Shown here in pieces: positions 62,794-64,000 of a stretch of DNA of 64,000 nt. Position 1 is the first letter of the stretch; each line of letters opens with the position of its first letter. The notes under the pieces are model-generated. The model was given only the letters and a program-made list of their open reading frames with translations, was not told where the DNA came from and did no database searches. The stretch is taken from positions 3,640,501 to 3,704,500 of the forward strand of contig NZ_CP007451.1 of NCBI RefSeq assembly GCF_000626635.1, given 5' to 3'. A program made the position numbers and the translations under genes. Source of the DNA: Draconibacterium orientale (GTDB lineage: Bacteria > Bacteroidota > Bacteroidia > Bacteroidales > Prolixibacteraceae).

Positions 62794-64000
62794 ATGAAAC
62801 AATTAGTAAAAATAGCGCTGTTTGTGTTAGCAATAGCGTTTTTAGCTTCCTGTACAACAAGTACAGCAGAATCCGGTTCTGTGGCAAAAGAACCGGTCGA
62901 ATATGTCAATCCGTATATGGGAAACATCAGCCATTTGCTGGTGCCAACTTTTCCAACAATTCATTTACCAAACAGCTTATTGCGTGTATATCCCGAGCGT
63001 CGTGATTATACTGAAATTGAATTGAATGGTTTACCTTTGATTGTAACCAGCCACCGCGGAAGTTCTGCTTTTAATTTAAGTCCTTTTCAGGGCGAAGAGC
63101 GCGAGTTGAGGCCGGTCATCCAATTTCGTTATGACCAGGAAGAACTGACTCCTTATTCCTATTCAGTTTACCTCGATGAACAAAATATCCAGGTTGATTA
63201 TGGTCTATCGCATCAATCGGCAGTCTACGAAATTCAGTTTGAGAAAGATGCTCCCGCCTATTTAATTCTGAATTCCAAAAACGGAGGGATGAACTGGGAT
63301 GGGAAAGCCATAAGCGGTTACCAGTTGATAGAAAATAATACGAAAGTTTATTTGTATATGGTGCCGGCAGAGTTGCCACAGCAGGTTTCCAGCTTAAACC
63401 GATCGGGACTTTCAGAAGCAACCAGTGCCGAAGGACGAAATGCCAGTCTGGTACTAAAATATCCGGCGGGAACAAAAACACTTGCCTTACATTATGGAAT
63501 TTCCTTTATCGACGAGCAGCAGGCCAAAGCCAACATGGAGCGTGAAGTAGCAGGGAAAACTGTTGCAGCACTTCAGGAAGCCGGGCGTGCAGCCTGGAAC
63601 GACGCTTTAGGGAAAATAGCGGTAAAAGGCGGAACCAACGATGAACAAACGGTTTTTTACACCTCGCTTTACCGTTGTTACGAACGTCCGGTTTGTATAT
63701 CTGAAGGTGGCCGTTATTACAGTGCTTTCGACGGAACAGTGCACGAAGACAACGGCCGTCCGTTTTATACCGACGACTGGATCTGGGATTCTTACCGTGC
63801 ACACCATCCGTTAAGAGTTTTGATCGATTCGAAAAAAGAAGAAGATATCCTGAATTCATTTGTATTGATGTCGGAACAAATGGATAATTTCTGGTGGCCA
63901 ACTTTCCCTGAAATCACAGGCGACAGCCGCCGTATGAACTCGAACCACGGTGTGGCATCGGTAATTGATGCTTACCGCAAAGGCCTGCGTAACTTCGATC
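62794..64000 (+). CDS. GH92 alpha-mannosidase-like lipoprotein (3' end cut by window)
   Basis: Open frame from ATG 62794 to the window end (402 residues so far). Lipoprotein signal MKQLVKIALFVLAIAFLASC (Cys 20). After it, EYVNPYMGNISHLLVPTFPTIHLPNSLLRVYP is the GH92 start in a variant form (usual PFIGTG...). Further on come GKIAVKGGTNDEQTVFYTSLYRCYERPVCISEGGRYY and FYTDDWIWDSYRAHHPL, matching the family's catalytic-domain entry. It is divergent from the GH92 at 31618. The catalytic Glu/Asp motifs lie beyond the window, so activity cannot be judged. Confidence 0.88.
   Translation, partial: MKQLVKIALFVLAIAFLASCTTSTAESGSVAKEPVEYVNPYMGNISHLLVPTFPTIHLPNSLLRVYPERRDYTEIELNGLPLIVTSHRGSSAFNLSPFQGEERELRPVIQFRYDQEELTPYSYSVYLDEQNIQVDYGLSHQSAVYEIQFEKDAPAYLILNSKNGGMNWDGKAISGYQLIENNTKVYLYMVPAELPQQVSSLNRSGLSEATSAEGRNASLVLKYPAGTKTLALHYGISFIDEQQAKANMEREVAGKTVAALQEAGRAAWNDALGKIAVKGGTNDEQTVFYTSLYRCYERPVCISEGGRYYSAFDGTVHEDNGRPFYTDDWIWDSYRAHHPLRVLIDSKKEEDILNSFVLMSEQMDNFWWPTFPEITGDSRRMNSNHGVASVIDAYRKGLRNFD

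Noticed and set aside
1-64000. CRISPR arrays, insertion sequences, integrase or phage genes
   Set aside because: No regular spacer repeats, transposase or integrase motifs were seen on either strand.

Overview
The window reads as a piece of a chromosome from a Bacteroidota bacterium, most likely an environmental member of the Marinilabiliales/Prolixibacteraceae type. The evidence is a SusC/SusD pair with Bacteroidota-style signal peptides and lipoboxes, type IX secretion (T9SS) C-terminal sorting domains, small CsbD-like and lmo0937-like stress proteins, AT-rich intergenic DNA, and tightly packed glycoside hydrolase genes. The genus is an inference; no rRNA or marker gene is present.

Positions 1-9135 look like chromosomal flank. 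They hold the 3' part of a zinc alcohol dehydrogenase and two decayed genes (an AraC-type regulator and a fatty acid desaturase). An intact AraC-type regulator, a short ORF that may be frameshifted, and a cupin follow. Next is a run of a 46-aa lysine-rich protein, a 62-aa protein and a GT4 glycosyltransferase with a long C-terminal domain. A minus-strand set follows: cold-shock protein, CsbD-like protein, small membrane protein and GH130 mannoside phosphorylase/hydrolase-like enzyme. GT4 plus GH130 suggests metabolism of an intracellular mannose-containing glycan.

At 9144-9177 lies the 3' end of a tRNA gene (proline-like) without its 5' part, still followed by its own terminator. This may be the scar of an integration event. 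If so, the polysaccharide utilisation locus (PUL) to its right could be an acquired island.

From 9773 to the right edge the window is one very large plus-strand PUL. It starts with SusC, SusD and a SusE/F-position DUF3823 lipoprotein, closed by a hairpin terminator. About nineteen catabolic genes and one regulator follow. In order they are: tandem beta-helix protein with T9SS tail; GH43-CBM6 with T9SS tail; GH43; neutral-ceramidase-like protein; GH43-discoidin-FN3 lipoprotein; unrecognised lipoprotein; membrane-bound Kelch/SARP-type regulator; third GH43 paralogue; GH92; exported Gfo/Idh/MocA oxidoreductase; GH3; SGNH plus alpha/beta-hydrolase double esterase; GH71/99-like protein; second tandem beta-helix protein; PA14-containing GH3; a 1933-aa GH95-discoidin-discoidin-GH2 fusion; GH2; two more GH3; GH95; and a GH92 cut by the window edge. 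No sulfatase, classical polysaccharide lyase or sugar transporter is seen. The enzyme set points to a branched, esterified, non-sulfated heteroglycan carrying arabinose/xylose, fucose or L-galactose, mannose and beta-linked hexoses. The exact substrate cannot be read from sequence alone.

The most unusual element is the regulator at 27756-30320. It has a periplasmic LamG-like and Kelch-like sensor, one membrane helix, and a cytoplasmic SARP-like winged helix with a BTAD domain, in place of the usual hybrid two-component, SusR or ECF-sigma systems. Other points of interest are the GH95/GH2 fusion with an altered GH95 active site, the double esterase, the unrecognised lipoprotein, and three near-identical GH43 enzymes predicted to reach different compartments.
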